NCBI RefSeq assembly: GCF_900108485.1
Contig: NZ_FNXF01000011.1
Span: 1 to 64,000 of the forward strand
Direction of reading: 5' to 3'
DNA from: Rheinheimera pacifica
Lineage (GTDB): Bacteria > Pseudomonadota > Gammaproteobacteria > Enterobacterales > Alteromonadaceae
DNA: 64,000 bases
The stretch's first letter is position 1; every line of letters begins with the position of its first letter. The translations under genes were made by a program, and so were the position numbers. Below, piece after piece: positions 7,569 to 16,588 of the stretch. The notes beneath the pieces were generated by a model that did no database searches, was not told the origin of the DNA, and saw only the letters and a list, made by a program, of their open reading frames with translations.

Positions 7569-10334
7569 TTACCAGTTAGTAATTTGTACGCCAAGTACAA
7601 AGGTGCGGCCGTATTGCTCATACTGGAAGTTATAAGGCTTACGCCCGGTGTAAGCATAATAGGGCTCATCGTTCAGATTAATAATGTTGAAGTACAGCTG
7701 CATACCACGCCGGATAGTCCACTTGCCGGTAAAATCAAGCTGCAGATGGTTATCTGAATACACATCATAGGCGGCATCAGTAACATCGCCCACTTCGGCC
7801 AGATACTTCGACTTATAATTGGCAGCAAGGCGCAGGCTTATTACATCGGTTTCATAACCGAGGCTCAGGTTAGCGGTTTTATCTGACTGGCTGGGCAGCG
7901 CCACTTCACGGCTAAATAAAGTACCATCGTCAAACCATTCAATATCAGCGGCAGAATCCGTTATGGTCAGGTTAGCGGATATCAGCAGGTTATCCAGAGC
8001 GTTACCAAAACCCGATACTTTATGAATCGCATTTAGTTCCAGACCGTATAAATCGGCCTTGCCGCCGTTAACATAGGTTTCAGCTTTAGCAAAATTGGCA
8101 TACTCGCCACGGCCGGCTAAATCTGCTTCATAGATAAAATTATCAATCTGCTTATAAAATAACATGGCAGAGAGCACGCCAAGTTTGTCTGCGTAATGTT
8201 CAATACCCAGGTCAAAGTTATTTGACGTCAGCGCTTTTAAATCCGGGTTACCAAAGGCAGCTTCTAACTCATCATCATCTTCTTCCAGTATAAAGGCCGG
8301 TGCCAGTTGCTGAAAATTAGGTCGCACTAAGCCAGTGCTAAAGGCCGCCCGCACTATGCTTTGCTCTGACAGGTTATACCGCCCTACTACCGCAGGCAGC
8401 CAATAACCTTTGCTGCTACTTTGCTGGTTAACGCTAAACTCTTCATTTATATCGTCATAGCGGGTGCCGCGTGCTTCGCGTTTTTCGTGCTCGTAACGTA
8501 CACCGGTAATCAATTGCCAGTTATCCCGCTCCCACTGCGTCATAAAGTACGCCGCGCTGATATCTTCATCTACCTGATAATCATTAATTTGTGATTCAAC
8601 TTCGTCAATAAAATCGTCGCGGTTTAAGCCACTAATCAACTGATAAATACTGCCGCTGTCAATTGCTGAGCCCATATTGCCTAAACCATAATCTACATTG
8701 GCGGCGGCGTAGTCGCTCAGGTTTAAGGCATTAATACCCAAATCATCGAAGTCTTCAAACAGCCAGACATCTTCAGCCGCGCTTTTTTCGCGCTGGCTGA
8801 ATTTAGCACCGCTTTTTAGCAACAGGCTGCCATGGCGCAGAATAATCTCCCGGCTTAAATCAAACTTAATGTTGCGTTCGGTTTCTTTGGCATAGGTATC
8901 GCCCATCTCAACTTCTTTCAGCTCGTAACCGTCGGCAAGAAATGCTTCGGCCGGTGCCGTTAAACGCAGGATATTGCTACCGGTGAAGCCGACACCATCA
9001 GCAAACTCCTGTTCAAAATCGGCCGCGCCGATATTAAATGGTGTGTCCTCATCCGCTTTACTGGCACCCGCTTCCAACAACCATTCCCAGTTGCCGGAAG
9101 TTTGTTTGGTTCCCAGCACAATAGCACTAATGCTCTGGGTTTCTTCACGCTGTTTTAATGAGCGGATAAGCGCCGCTTCACCAAGGCTGCCAGCAAACTG
9201 CGGATCAGCCAGCTCTACTGCCATGCTCTGGCGCTCTTCGCTGTCGCTAAAACGGCTGTACAGGCTACGCAGGTAATATTCGTTATTGTTACCAGGCCGG
9301 TAATCCAGATTCAGTGCCAGGCCAATACGCTCGCGGCTAATGGTATAATCGCGCAGTTCAAACTCTTCCAGCCCGTCATCAAAATCCCAGCTGCCGCCGG
9401 TCTCAACGTTCTCAGAGCCAAATTTACGCTTGGCATAACTGGCTGCTATAGCAATACCTAAACTGTCTGTTTCGCCAGCGGCATCCAGTATTTTACTAAA
9501 CACGCCAGATACCTTAGGGCTGGTTTTACTTTGCTGCTCGTTATAGCCGGCTTCAGCAGTAAAGGAATAAAAATCGTTGCTGCGATCAAAGGCCGACAAG
9601 CTTTTTATTTCCACCGTACCGCCAAGCGAGCCAGCAGGCATATCCGGTGTCAGGGTTTTATTTACTTCTACGGATTCCAGCAGATCCGATGGGATCACAT
9701 CCAGCGCTACGGCACGGCGACCAGCTTCCGGGGCCGCTAACTGAGTACCGTTATAGGTTACTGCGTTGTAATCCGGCGCCAAACCACGCACCCGGACAAA
9801 GCGGCCTTCACCCTGATCGCGCTCTACCGATAAGCCAGCCAAGCGTTGCAGCGCTTCACTGACATTGCTGTCAGGAAACTGACCCATTTCATCAGTACTG
9901 GCTACGGTAACGATGCCACCGGCATTGCGCTGGCGGTTCAGTGCTTTACTCACCGCACCGGATTGTCCTACTACTTCAATATGTTCCAGCGCCTCGCTGG
10001 CAGATAACAGTTTAATATCGCCGAGGCGCTGCTCGGTATCGGCTACCACTAACACCCGGGTCTCCGGTATAGCGCCGAGATAATTCACCAGCAAAGTGTA
10101 AGTACCGGCAGGTAACTGATTAAAGTGAAAACGGCCATCGGCAGCCGTAGTGCGGCGTAACTTCAGCTCCGGGATGCTGACTTCAGCACCGGTCAGCAGG
10201 TTGCTGCGGTTGTCAGTAATACGGCCCTGTACATCGGCATCAGCCATCACAGGGGCAGCTAAACTGGCAAATGCCAGGCTTACGGCACAGGCCAGTAAGG
10301 TACGGGGATTATTTTTATGGTAAGTCAGCTTCAT
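7569..10334 (-). CDS. TonB-dependent receptor with N-terminal carboxypeptidase-like domain, probably for phytate
   Basis: A 921-residue outer-membrane receptor. Order: signal peptide (about 1-31), a CarboxypepD_reg-like domain (about 33-110, DVQGRITDNRSNLLTGAEV onward), plug (about 120-245, with VRVRGLAPDYNAVTYNG and PAGSLGGTVEI), then a beta-barrel that ends in an aromatic residue (VQITNW). It resembles the subfamily named TonB-dependent receptor with carboxypeptidase-like domain that imports bulky ligands. The phytase gene follows after 32 bp, so phytate or an inositol phosphate is the likely ligand; this is inferred from context. The upstream region has a Pho box 140 bp before its ATG. Confidence 0.87.
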   Translation of the reverse strand: MKLTYHKNNPRTLLACAVSLAFASLAAPVMADADVQGRITDNRSNLLTGAEVSIPELKLRRTTAADGRFHFNQLPAGTYTLLVNYLGAIPETRVLVVADTEQRLGDIKLLSASEALEHIEVVGQSGAVSKALNRQRNAGGIVTVASTDEMGQFPDSNVSEALQRLAGLSVERDQGEGRFVRVRGLAPDYNAVTYNGTQLAAPEAGRRAVALDVIPSDLLESVEVNKTLTPDMPAGSLGGTVEIKSLSAFDRSNDFYSFTAEAGYNEQQSKTSPKVSGVFSKILDAAGETDSLGIAIAASYAKRKFGSENVETGGSWDFDDGLEEFELRDYTISRERIGLALNLDYRPGNNNEYYLRSLYSRFSDSEERQSMAVELADPQFAGSLGEAALIRSLKQREETQSISAIVLGTKQTSGNWEWLLEAGASKADEDTPFNIGAADFEQEFADGVGFTGSNILRLTAPAEAFLADGYELKEVEMGDTYAKETERNIKFDLSREIILRHGSLLLKSGAKFSQREKSAAEDVWLFEDFDDLGINALNLSDYAAANVDYGLGNMGSAIDSGSIYQLISGLNRDDFIDEVESQINDYQVDEDISAAYFMTQWERDNWQLITGVRYEHEKREARGTRYDDINEEFSVNQQSSSKGYWLPAVVGRYNLSEQSIVRAAFSTGLVRPNFQQLAPAFILEEDDDELEAAFGNPDLKALTSNNFDLGIEHYADKLGVLSAMLFYKQIDNFIYEADLAGRGEYANFAKAETYVNGGKADLYGLELNAIHKVSGFGNALDNLLISANLTITDSAADIEWFDDGTLFSREVALPSQSDKTANLSLGYETDVISLRLAANYKSKYLAEVGDVTDAAYDVYSDNHLQLDFTGKWTIRRGMQLYFNIINLNDEPYYAYTGRKPYNFQYEQYGRTFVLGVQITNW

Positions 10335-10474
10335 CGGTTGCTCTTAAGTTTTCGGCCAATAACTGCATGCAGTGTGCCGTTGCTGTGTGACAAAACGCCG
10401 TTTGTTAACACTAAGGGCTGAGCCGATATGACCCGGGTCTTAACGGTGCAACGCAGTGCCTTAAGCGCCAAAGC

Positions 10475-10492
10475 CTGTCATCCGGCTGTCAT
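10475..10492. promoter_or_regulatory. Pho box (PhoB-binding site)
   Basis: Two identical 7-bp repeats CTGTCAT (10475-10481 and 10486-10492) are separated by 4 bp (CCGG). This equals the 18-bp Pho box layout; the half-sites are perfect and only the spacer is less A/T-rich than consensus. It lies in the 202-bp divergent region between the TonB receptor/phytase pair (minus) and the GGDEF-AraC-phosphoesterase genes (plus), 44 bp before the GGDEF start. The repeats read in the plus direction. Phosphate control of both units is inferred. Confidence 0.75.
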
Positions 10493-10536
10493 ACAGGCAG
10501 CGGAAAATTGAGTTTATTTGTGCGGATAACCTGATT

Positions 10537-11433
10537 ATGTGGCGACAACACCGTTATAAAATGCTGTTCAGCCTGCTACTGTTGCTAAGCGGCCTGCTGC
10601 TGGCTATTGATACCGGCGATGCCAAACCCGGCAATGAATTTGACTGGCTGGACATTCTCGGTGAAGGCACAACTTTGCTGGTAGCCTGTGGCTGGCTGGG
10701 GCTGATTATCAGCAGCCGGCCGGCAGGACGGGTAACGGAATGGCTGTACTATGGCAGCCTGCTGCTGGTGTATTCATACTTTCTTGACCTGCTGGACGAA
10801 TTTATCCGCTACCCGGATCATATCCGGCTGATGAGCTGGCTTGAATCTTTACCGGCGCCGGTTGGCATGCTGGTACTGACTTATGGCCTGATAGGCTGGC
10901 ACCGAGAACAACGTGCCATTAACCGCCAGTTGCGCGGCCGCGAACTGTTTTTGCGCGACCACCAGCTTATTGATCCGCTCACACAGCTGTACGGCATTGA
11001 ATATCTGCAAGCGGTATTACAACGCGAAATAGAGCTGCATCAAAGCCAGCGTAAAGCGCTAAGTTTACTGATACTGGATATTGATAATTTTGCTGCGTTT
11101 AACCGCCAGCATGGTATGGCCAGCGGCGATGCCTACCTTAGCCAGTTAAGTGAACTACTTAGCAACCAGCTGCGCTACAGCGATGTGGTATGCCGCTACG
11201 CCGGCGACCGTTTTATAGCGTTGTTGCCCAACACCGCCTTGCCACAGGCAAACATTATGGCGCAGCATTTACGTCAGCAGTTGTCACAACTGGCTATTGA
11301 AAAACAGCAACCACAGCTGACATTGGTAGAAATGGCGGTGCAGCAAAACAGCGCAAAAAGTGCATTACATGCTGCTGATCAAGCTATGGCGCTGGCGAAA
11401 AAAACCGCCACTCTTAGTTTGCAGCCCATCTGA
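10537..11433 (+). CDS. Membrane GGDEF-domain protein with degenerate active-site motif
   Basis: A 298-residue protein with about four hydrophobic segments in the first 125 residues (near 8-25, 41-58, 67-85 and 100-118), then a GGDEF domain (about 145-295). The signature reads AGDRF instead of GGDEF, losing the first Gly and the Glu, so cyclase activity is doubtful. The inhibitory I-site RxxD is kept as RYSD, five residues before AGDRF, so the domain may serve as a c-di-GMP receptor. The first gene of a plus-strand unit, it overlaps the AraC gene by one base (TGATG) and is preceded by a Pho box. Confidence 0.85.
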   Translation: MWRQHRYKMLFSLLLLLSGLLLAIDTGDAKPGNEFDWLDILGEGTTLLVACGWLGLIISSRPAGRVTEWLYYGSLLLVYSYFLDLLDEFIRYPDHIRLMSWLESLPAPVGMLVLTYGLIGWHREQRAINRQLRGRELFLRDHQLIDPLTQLYGIEYLQAVLQREIELHQSQRKALSLLILDIDNFAAFNRQHGMASGDAYLSQLSELLSNQLRYSDVVCRYAGDRFIALLPNTALPQANIMAQHLRQQLSQLAIEKQQPQLTLVEMAVQQNSAKSALHAADQAMALAKKTATLSLQPI

Positions 11434-12461
11434 TGAGTATGCGCCCCTTCGGCTATCAGGACAAAATCCTGCTGTTGCAGCATGGCAGCACTGAGCTACT
11501 GGCACTGGCCCAGCGGCGCGGTGCCCAGCTGCATAAGCTACTAAGTGGCACCGGCATTTTTGAACAGGACTTACACAAACCACATGGCAGGCTGCATCAT
11601 ACCGACTGGCTCAAACTGCTGCAAAATTGCCAGCAACAGCTGAACAGCCCGGAATTGCCCTATTTACTGGGTAATGCCTTGCTGAACAGCCGTTACATTT
11701 CGCTGTGTCAAAGCCTGCAATACGCACAAAATCTGCGCCAGGCGCTGGCCCAGTTGTACTACTTCCGCCATCAGCTGTTTCCTTGCTTTTATGTGCGGTT
11801 GTACCAACAGCAGCACTGCATAGTAGTTGAATTTAAACCGGCGTTGGGTTTAGCTAATCAGCAGGGGTTTATGCAGACCGTCGTTTTTTCGCTGCTGCTG
11901 GGGTTGATAAAACAACAGCTGGGTAGCGTTTGTGGCATCAGCCTGCAGTTGCAGCAGGCGGCATCACATCAGTTACAGCACCAGCTGCATTGGGGCGTAG
12001 ATGTCAGCTTTAATCAAAGCGCTGACTGCATCAGTATTCCGCTTGCTTTGTGGCAGCAACGCTTTATTGATGCTGACACACTAAAATTTACCGCCACCCG
12101 CCGTACTTGCCGCCAGCTTAACCGTGTGCTGAGCAAACAACGGGCTTTGCCGGAGAGCATTTGCCGGCTGCAACGCCGGGCCCTGCCGCAACTGCTGAAT
12201 CAGGATCAGGTTGCCACCGTGCTGGGGTTAAGCAGTAGCAGCTTAAAGCGCCAGCTTAGCCAGCATAATACCAACTTTGCCACTCTGCTTGACGAGGTAC
12301 GCCGCGATGCGGCCCGGCAATTATTACAACAGGGCCGTTACTCTAACCGTCAGCTGGCGCTAAAGCTGGGTTACTCCGACGAGCATAATTTTCGCCGTGC
12401 CTTTAAACGCTGGACCGGCTTAATCCCCAGCAGCTTTAAAGGCCTGTTCCATTTCAACTAA
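11433..12461 (+). CDS. AraC-family transcriptional regulator
   Basis: A 342-residue regulator. The N-terminal two-thirds resembles the arabinose-binding-like domain of OruR/ArgR-type AraC proteins (early LLALAQRRGAQLHKLL and LLQNCQQQLNSPELPYLLG). The C-terminal AraC helix-turn-helix pair spans about 240-340: first helix set near QVATVLGLSSSSLKRQLSQ, second near RQLALKLGYSDEHNFRRAFKRWTG. The start ATG overlaps the stop of the GGDEF gene, so the two are translationally coupled. The effector is unknown. Its place between a GGDEF protein and a phosphoesterase, opposite a phytase operon, suggests a phosphate or phosphoester link. Confidence 0.87.
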   Translation: MSMRPFGYQDKILLLQHGSTELLALAQRRGAQLHKLLSGTGIFEQDLHKPHGRLHHTDWLKLLQNCQQQLNSPELPYLLGNALLNSRYISLCQSLQYAQNLRQALAQLYYFRHQLFPCFYVRLYQQQHCIVVEFKPALGLANQQGFMQTVVFSLLLGLIKQQLGSVCGISLQLQQAASHQLQHQLHWGVDVSFNQSADCISIPLALWQQRFIDADTLKFTATRRTCRQLNRVLSKQRALPESICRLQRRALPQLLNQDQVATVLGLSSSSLKRQLSQHNTNFATLLDEVRRDAARQLLQQGRYSNRQLALKLGYSDEHNFRRAFKRWTGLIPSSFKGLFHFN

Positions 12462-12488
12462 CCTCAACATCACTACCAAGGATTTTTA

Positions 12489-13400
12489 ATGAAACTGTTT
12501 AATACTGTCAGCCTGGCGCTACTGCTAAGCGCTTTGCTTGTCGCCTGTTCACCGGCCGATACAACGAAAACCAGCCAGACACCTGCTGCCGCATCAACAA
12601 CAGAAAATGTCGTGCTGCGCTTTGCTGTACTGGGCGACGCCGAGCCTAAGCCTGAGCCGCAATTTCCGCATCTGGCCGCAGCAGTGGCTGATGTAAACTG
12701 GCTGGCAACGCAGACCAAACTGGATTTTGTTGTTGGCGTTGGCGATATTGCCCATAAAGGCACCTTAGTGCAGTACGACAATGCCACACCGGTGCTGCAA
12801 CAACTCACGCTGCCGTTTTACCCGATTATGGGCAATGAAGAGCACGGCAGCACTGTTGAGCGCTTTATGCAGTATGCCAATAGCTGGAATGCCGGAAAAA
12901 TTACACTGGACGCTCCGAGCTATGTGCTGGAGTTTGATACTGTGGCGCTGGTATTCGCTTCACCCGATCACGGCCGCGACTTTAACGACAGCGGCATAGC
13001 CTGGATGCTAAACCAGCTAAAACAGTTGCAGCCAAAACCGGTGCTGTTAATCGTGCACGGCGCCCAAACCGGGGTTTACCCGGAAAACCCTGATAAAGGC
13101 ATTGAGCACCCGGGCTTTGCCGGGGTGATTGCGCAGCCAAATCTGGCAGCCGTAATTTCCGGCGATTTACATATGGATATGAACCGCACTCTGCACTCAA
13201 AACAAATTGGCCAGGTGCATTACCTGCACATACCGGCGCTGGAACGCACCAAAATTCCGGATGAAAGCCAGCACACTGCTATGTTCCGCGTGTTTAGCCT
13301 TAGCAACAACGGCGTAGTGCAGGTAGACACCTACCAAACCGGTAATGCCATACCACTGGCTCAGCACAGCTACAGTTTTAACTTACCCCGCCAACCATAA
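12489..13400 (+). CDS. Metallophosphoesterase lipoprotein (calcineurin-like)
   Basis: A 303-residue lipoprotein (lipobox VAC-S at Cys20, followed by a Thr/Ala-rich linker to about 45). The catalytic core has the calcineurin-like metal motifs in order: GDAEP (normally GDxH, here with Glu), VGVGDIAHKG, MGNEEH (normally GNHE), LLIVHGAQ and SGDLHMD. Two of the standard metal ligands are therefore shifted or replaced, so substrate and activity are uncertain. It starts 27 bp after the AraC gene with AAGGA before the ATG, and would be co-transcribed. Probably releases phosphate from esters in the envelope; this is inferred. Confidence 0.8.
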   Translation: MKLFNTVSLALLLSALLVACSPADTTKTSQTPAAASTTENVVLRFAVLGDAEPKPEPQFPHLAAAVADVNWLATQTKLDFVVGVGDIAHKGTLVQYDNATPVLQQLTLPFYPIMGNEEHGSTVERFMQYANSWNAGKITLDAPSYVLEFDTVALVFASPDHGRDFNDSGIAWMLNQLKQLQPKPVLLIVHGAQTGVYPENPDKGIEHPGFAGVIAQPNLAAVISGDLHMDMNRTLHSKQIGQVHYLHIPALERTKIPDESQHTAMFRVFSLSNNGVVQVDTYQTGNAIPLAQHSYSFNLPRQP

Positions 13401-13426
13401 CAGCGGGGCCATCAAGCAGGGCTTGC

Positions 13427-13455
13427 GCGTAACATAGTTTGCAGCTATGTTACGC
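13427..13455. promoter_or_regulatory. Perfect 11-bp inverted repeat, possible operator or mRNA hairpin
   Basis: GCGTAACATAG (13427-13437) and CTATGTTACGC (13445-13455) pair perfectly around a 7-nt loop. No T-run follows, so it is not a normal terminator. It lies 45 bp upstream of the ATG at 13501 and 26 bp after the phosphoesterase stop. Confidence 0.5.
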
Positions 13456-13500
13456 AGCCTTAATAAAGCTGCCGTTTACAGGTGCCCTGCAGGAGCCACA

Positions 13501-13959
13501 ATGAGCGAACATGAAATTATTATTCTGTTGCGGGATCCGCAACAACAGCCAACCGCAGACATTGTCGCTGCTACCAAGGCATTTATCGCCGGGCTGTTTC
13601 CTGCGGCAGAACATATAGACGTTACCTGCACGGACGAAGTACGTTATTACGACTGCGGCGGCAATTTTGAGCATATTCATTGTCCGGCCTGCCAGACAGA
13701 GCTAAGCGTGGAACAATGGCACAGCCTGATGGACGCAGACTACAATGCCGAAAGCAATAGCTTTGCCATGCAACAATTGGCGTTGCCGTGCTGTGGCAAA
13801 CTCTGCAATTTAAATCAGCTGCAGTACTCTTTTGAGCAAGGCTTTGGCCGTTTTGCCATCATTATGGATAACAGTGTCGGTGCGGTTGATGCGGCCACGC
13901 AGGCAGCAATAGAAGTATTTTTAGGCAAGCAGCCGGTAAAAATTATCTACCGGCATTAG
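13501..13959 (+). CDS. Hypothetical protein with Cys-pair zinc-binding motifs
   Basis: A 152-residue protein that I do not recognise. Two cysteine clusters, CPAC (with a nearby His pair in FEHIHCPAC) and CCGKLC about 40 residues later, could bind zinc. No signal peptide or membrane helix is seen, so it is probably cytoplasmic. I place the start at ATG 13501, preceded by CAGGAG; an in-frame ATG at 13447 lies inside the 13427-13455 hairpin and has no ribosome site. The gene stands alone, convergent with the AI-2E permease gene. Confidence 0.72.
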   Translation: MSEHEIIILLRDPQQQPTADIVAATKAFIAGLFPAAEHIDVTCTDEVRYYDCGGNFEHIHCPACQTELSVEQWHSLMDADYNAESNSFAMQQLALPCCGKLCNLNQLQYSFEQGFGRFAIIMDNSVGAVDAATQAAIEVFLGKQPVKIIYRH

Positions 13960-13999
13960 GGCGTGTTGAGTAAGCGCTATAAGCAGGCTTTAGCCCTGC

Positions 14000-15085
14000 T
14001 TAGCTTTTATCCTGCTTTTCCAGAAAGTCTCTAAACTCAATGGTGTAAAGCTTAATCAATACATGGGTCAGCGCAAATATAATCGGGCCGTAAATCAAGC
14101 CAATAACGCCAAATAACTGCAAACCACCAATAAGTGACAGGAAAAGCACCAGTGTGCTCATATTGGACGTACCCTGCATCAGAATAGGCCGTAAAAAGTT
14201 ATCAATAGAGCCAACCAGTATGGCGCCCCACAAGGTTAAAAATAATGCCCAGGGCCAGTCGCCGGTAAGTAATAAATATAAACTGGCAGGAACCCAGATT
14301 AACGCGGCACCGACCAACGGGATTAATGACGCAAACACCATTATTGTTCCCCAGAACAACCCCGGCATACCAACAATAGCCATACCAATGCCACCCGCAG
14401 CCCCCTGAGCTAACGCGGTCAAAAACGTTCCCAGTACTGCAGAGCGCGCAACGGTGTTGGCTTCAGTGAGTAATTTTTCTTCCTGCGAACGGGCCAGCGG
14501 TAATATCCAGAACAGGCTTTCAATAATTTTTTTGTGGTCACGCAGCAGAAAAAACAGCACAAATAACATCAGGAAAAAACTGATAATTATCCCGGTTACG
14601 TCGCCAACCACTTTGGTACTTAAATCAAGCAGTTCTTTACTAAAGCCTGAAGCAAACTCAGTTAATCTGTTAATAATGTCTCTGATACTGAAATCACCAA
14701 CGGGTAAAAAGTCATTTAGTCTTTCAATGCCATTCTTAATAAAGGGCTGTTGCAGCAAAGCTTCGGCTTTGCCATCTTCAACCCATTGGTAACTTTGTTT
14801 AGCAAACGTAATACTTTGCTGAACTATCGCCATTAACACAACAGTAGCCGGCACCAGGATCACCACCACCAGCAAGGAACAGGTTATGGTCGATGCCAGG
14901 TTAGGTTTATCAGGCAATTTACGCACAATTTTCTGATGCACAGGAAAACACAGTAACGACAGTACGAATGCCAAAACTACCGGGCCAATAAAGGGTGCTA
15001 TCAGCAGATAACTGGCATACAGCGCCAGTAATAAGAAGATAATCAGCACCCAATGGCCAGGCTCAATTTTAACTTGGTTACTCAC
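14000..15085 (-). CDS. AI-2E family transporter (PerM/YdiK-like)
   Basis: A 361-residue integral membrane protein of the UPF0118/AI-2E exporter family, length typical. Hydrophobic pairs occur near 12-48, 65-90 and 150-180, then a block of four to five helices from 210 to 345. Family-like segments include LRDHKKIIESLFWILP, GTFLTALAQGAAGGIGMAIVG, and GSIDNFLRPILMQG with the final LSLIGGLQLFGVIGLIYGPI. Members are variously reported as autoinducer-2 exporters or ion antiporters; the substrate here cannot be told. Only 40 bp separate its stop from the convergent zinc-ribbon gene. Confidence 0.9.
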   Translation of the reverse strand: MSNQVKIEPGHWVLIIFLLLALYASYLLIAPFIGPVVLAFVLSLLCFPVHQKIVRKLPDKPNLASTITCSLLVVVILVPATVVLMAIVQQSITFAKQSYQWVEDGKAEALLQQPFIKNGIERLNDFLPVGDFSIRDIINRLTEFASGFSKELLDLSTKVVGDVTGIIISFFLMLFVLFFLLRDHKKIIESLFWILPLARSQEEKLLTEANTVARSAVLGTFLTALAQGAAGGIGMAIVGMPGLFWGTIMVFASLIPLVGAALIWVPASLYLLLTGDWPWALFLTLWGAILVGSIDNFLRPILMQGTSNMSTLVLFLSLIGGLQLFGVIGLIYGPIIFALTHVLIKLYTIEFRDFLEKQDKS

Positions 15086-15143
15086 AGGTAGAACTCCCTT
15101 TTCTGCTTACTGCACGACTATTTTATGTTACGGCTACTTTATG

Positions 15144-16382
15144 TTAGGGCGCAACCTGCTGCATAATCAGGCCGCAAATATAAGCACCATAAGTACCAAG
15201 GCCATACCCCAGCACTGCCAGTAATACACCAACAGGGGCTAAAGACGGATGAAACGCAGCGGCGACCACCGGTGCTGACGCCGCACCACCGACATTAGCC
15301 TGGCTACCCACCGCCATATAAAACATCGGCGCTTTTATTAAGCGGGCAACAACGAGCAATAATACCGCGTGCACTAACATCCAGATGATACCGACTAAAA
15401 ACATCAGCTTATTACTGAAAATCGCCGTAACATCCATATGCATACCTATGGTGGCGACCAGGATATATAAAAACGCCGAGCCCACTTTGGATGCACCTAC
15501 CGCTTCCAGTTTGCGCACCCGGGTAGTAGACAAATACAGCCCCACAGTAGTGGCAATAACCACCAGCCAGAAGAAGGTGCTGGTTAAACTGTACATAGCC
15601 AGCTGCGGCGCTACCCTCTCTATCCAGGGCGCAATAATATCGGCTAATGCATGAGACAACCCGGTTACGCCAAACGCTACTGCCACAATCAGCATAATGT
15701 CGTTTAAATTAGGAATACGGGCATTTTGTGCCTGATATTGCTCAATTTTCTGCCGCAGGTTCATAATGCCACGGGTGTCAGCACCGTTTTTGCGATCAAA
15801 AAACTCTGCCCGGCTGGCAATAAACAGCAATACTGCCATCCAGACGTTGGCGACCAGCACATCCACGGTGATCATGACAGAAAAAATATTGCCATCAACA
15901 TTAAACACTTCTTTCATTGCCGCCTGATTCGCGCCACCGCCAATCCAGCTACCGGCGATGGTTGTCATGCCGCGCCAGACATCACCACCCAGTTCCTGTG
16001 GAAAAAAGTAGCCGACACTCATCAGTGCAATGGGCCCGCCAATAACAATACCCAAAGTACCGGTTAAAAACATGATTAATGCTTTAGGACCAAGGCCAAG
16101 AATGGCTTTAAAATCAACGCTCAGAGTTAACAGCACCAGACTGGCCGGCAGCAAATAGCGTGACGCCATTTTGTAGAGTGATGAACCTTCGCCGTCAATC
16201 ACGCCAAAGCTGTTAAACAGCGAGGGAATGAAATAACACAACAACAGTGCCGGCACATATTTGTAAAAAGCTTTAAAGAAGCGGTTATCGCTATGGCTGG
16301 TATAAAACACGACCCCCAAAATGGTTGCCATTAAACCAAGTACCACTGCATCGTTAGTGATAAGTACGCTGGATTCTTGCAT
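15144..16382 (-). CDS. DUF819 family membrane protein (YjcL-like)
   Basis: A 412-residue integral membrane protein with about ten to twelve hydrophobic helices and the DUF819 signature segments (TIAGSWIGGGANQAAMKEVF, TIGMHMDV, SQANVGGAASAPVVAAAF). The repeated GGGAN and GGAASAP elements resemble the inverted-repeat core of sodium/solute carriers, so a permease role is likely but unproven. I set the start at 16382 (MQESSVLIT), preceded by CAGGGTATCCG; the open frame runs to 16514 but that extension is hydrophilic and overlaps the upstream region of the divergent peptidase gene. Confidence 0.85.
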   Translation of the reverse strand: MQESSVLITNDAVVLGLMATILGVVFYTSHSDNRFFKAFYKYVPALLLCYFIPSLFNSFGVIDGEGSSLYKMASRYLLPASLVLLTLSVDFKAILGLGPKALIMFLTGTLGIVIGGPIALMSVGYFFPQELGGDVWRGMTTIAGSWIGGGANQAAMKEVFNVDGNIFSVMITVDVLVANVWMAVLLFIASRAEFFDRKNGADTRGIMNLRQKIEQYQAQNARIPNLNDIMLIVAVAFGVTGLSHALADIIAPWIERVAPQLAMYSLTSTFFWLVVIATTVGLYLSTTRVRKLEAVGASKVGSAFLYILVATIGMHMDVTAIFSNKLMFLVGIIWMLVHAVLLLVVARLIKAPMFYMAVGSQANVGGAASAPVVAAAFHPSLAPVGVLLAVLGYGLGTYGAYICGLIMQQVAP

Positions 16383-16588
16383 CGGATACCCTGAAAAATA
16401 GTTAGTAATTAGCTGCGGTTTTATGACACCGCTTTTTGCGCAAACATACCACAGCGCTACCTGTTCACAAAGCTGTAGCCGTTGTTCTGCCGCAATACTG
16501 CGGCAATCCGACAACAGAAACTAGAGCTTCGGCAGATTTTATGCTGTTATGTTGCGGCAAAACACACCATAAAACGCATGGAGGAAGA

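Noticed and set aside
10381-10404. A second Pho box on the minus strand (GTGACAA near 10387)
   Set aside because: The partner half-site 11 bp away on either side is missing.
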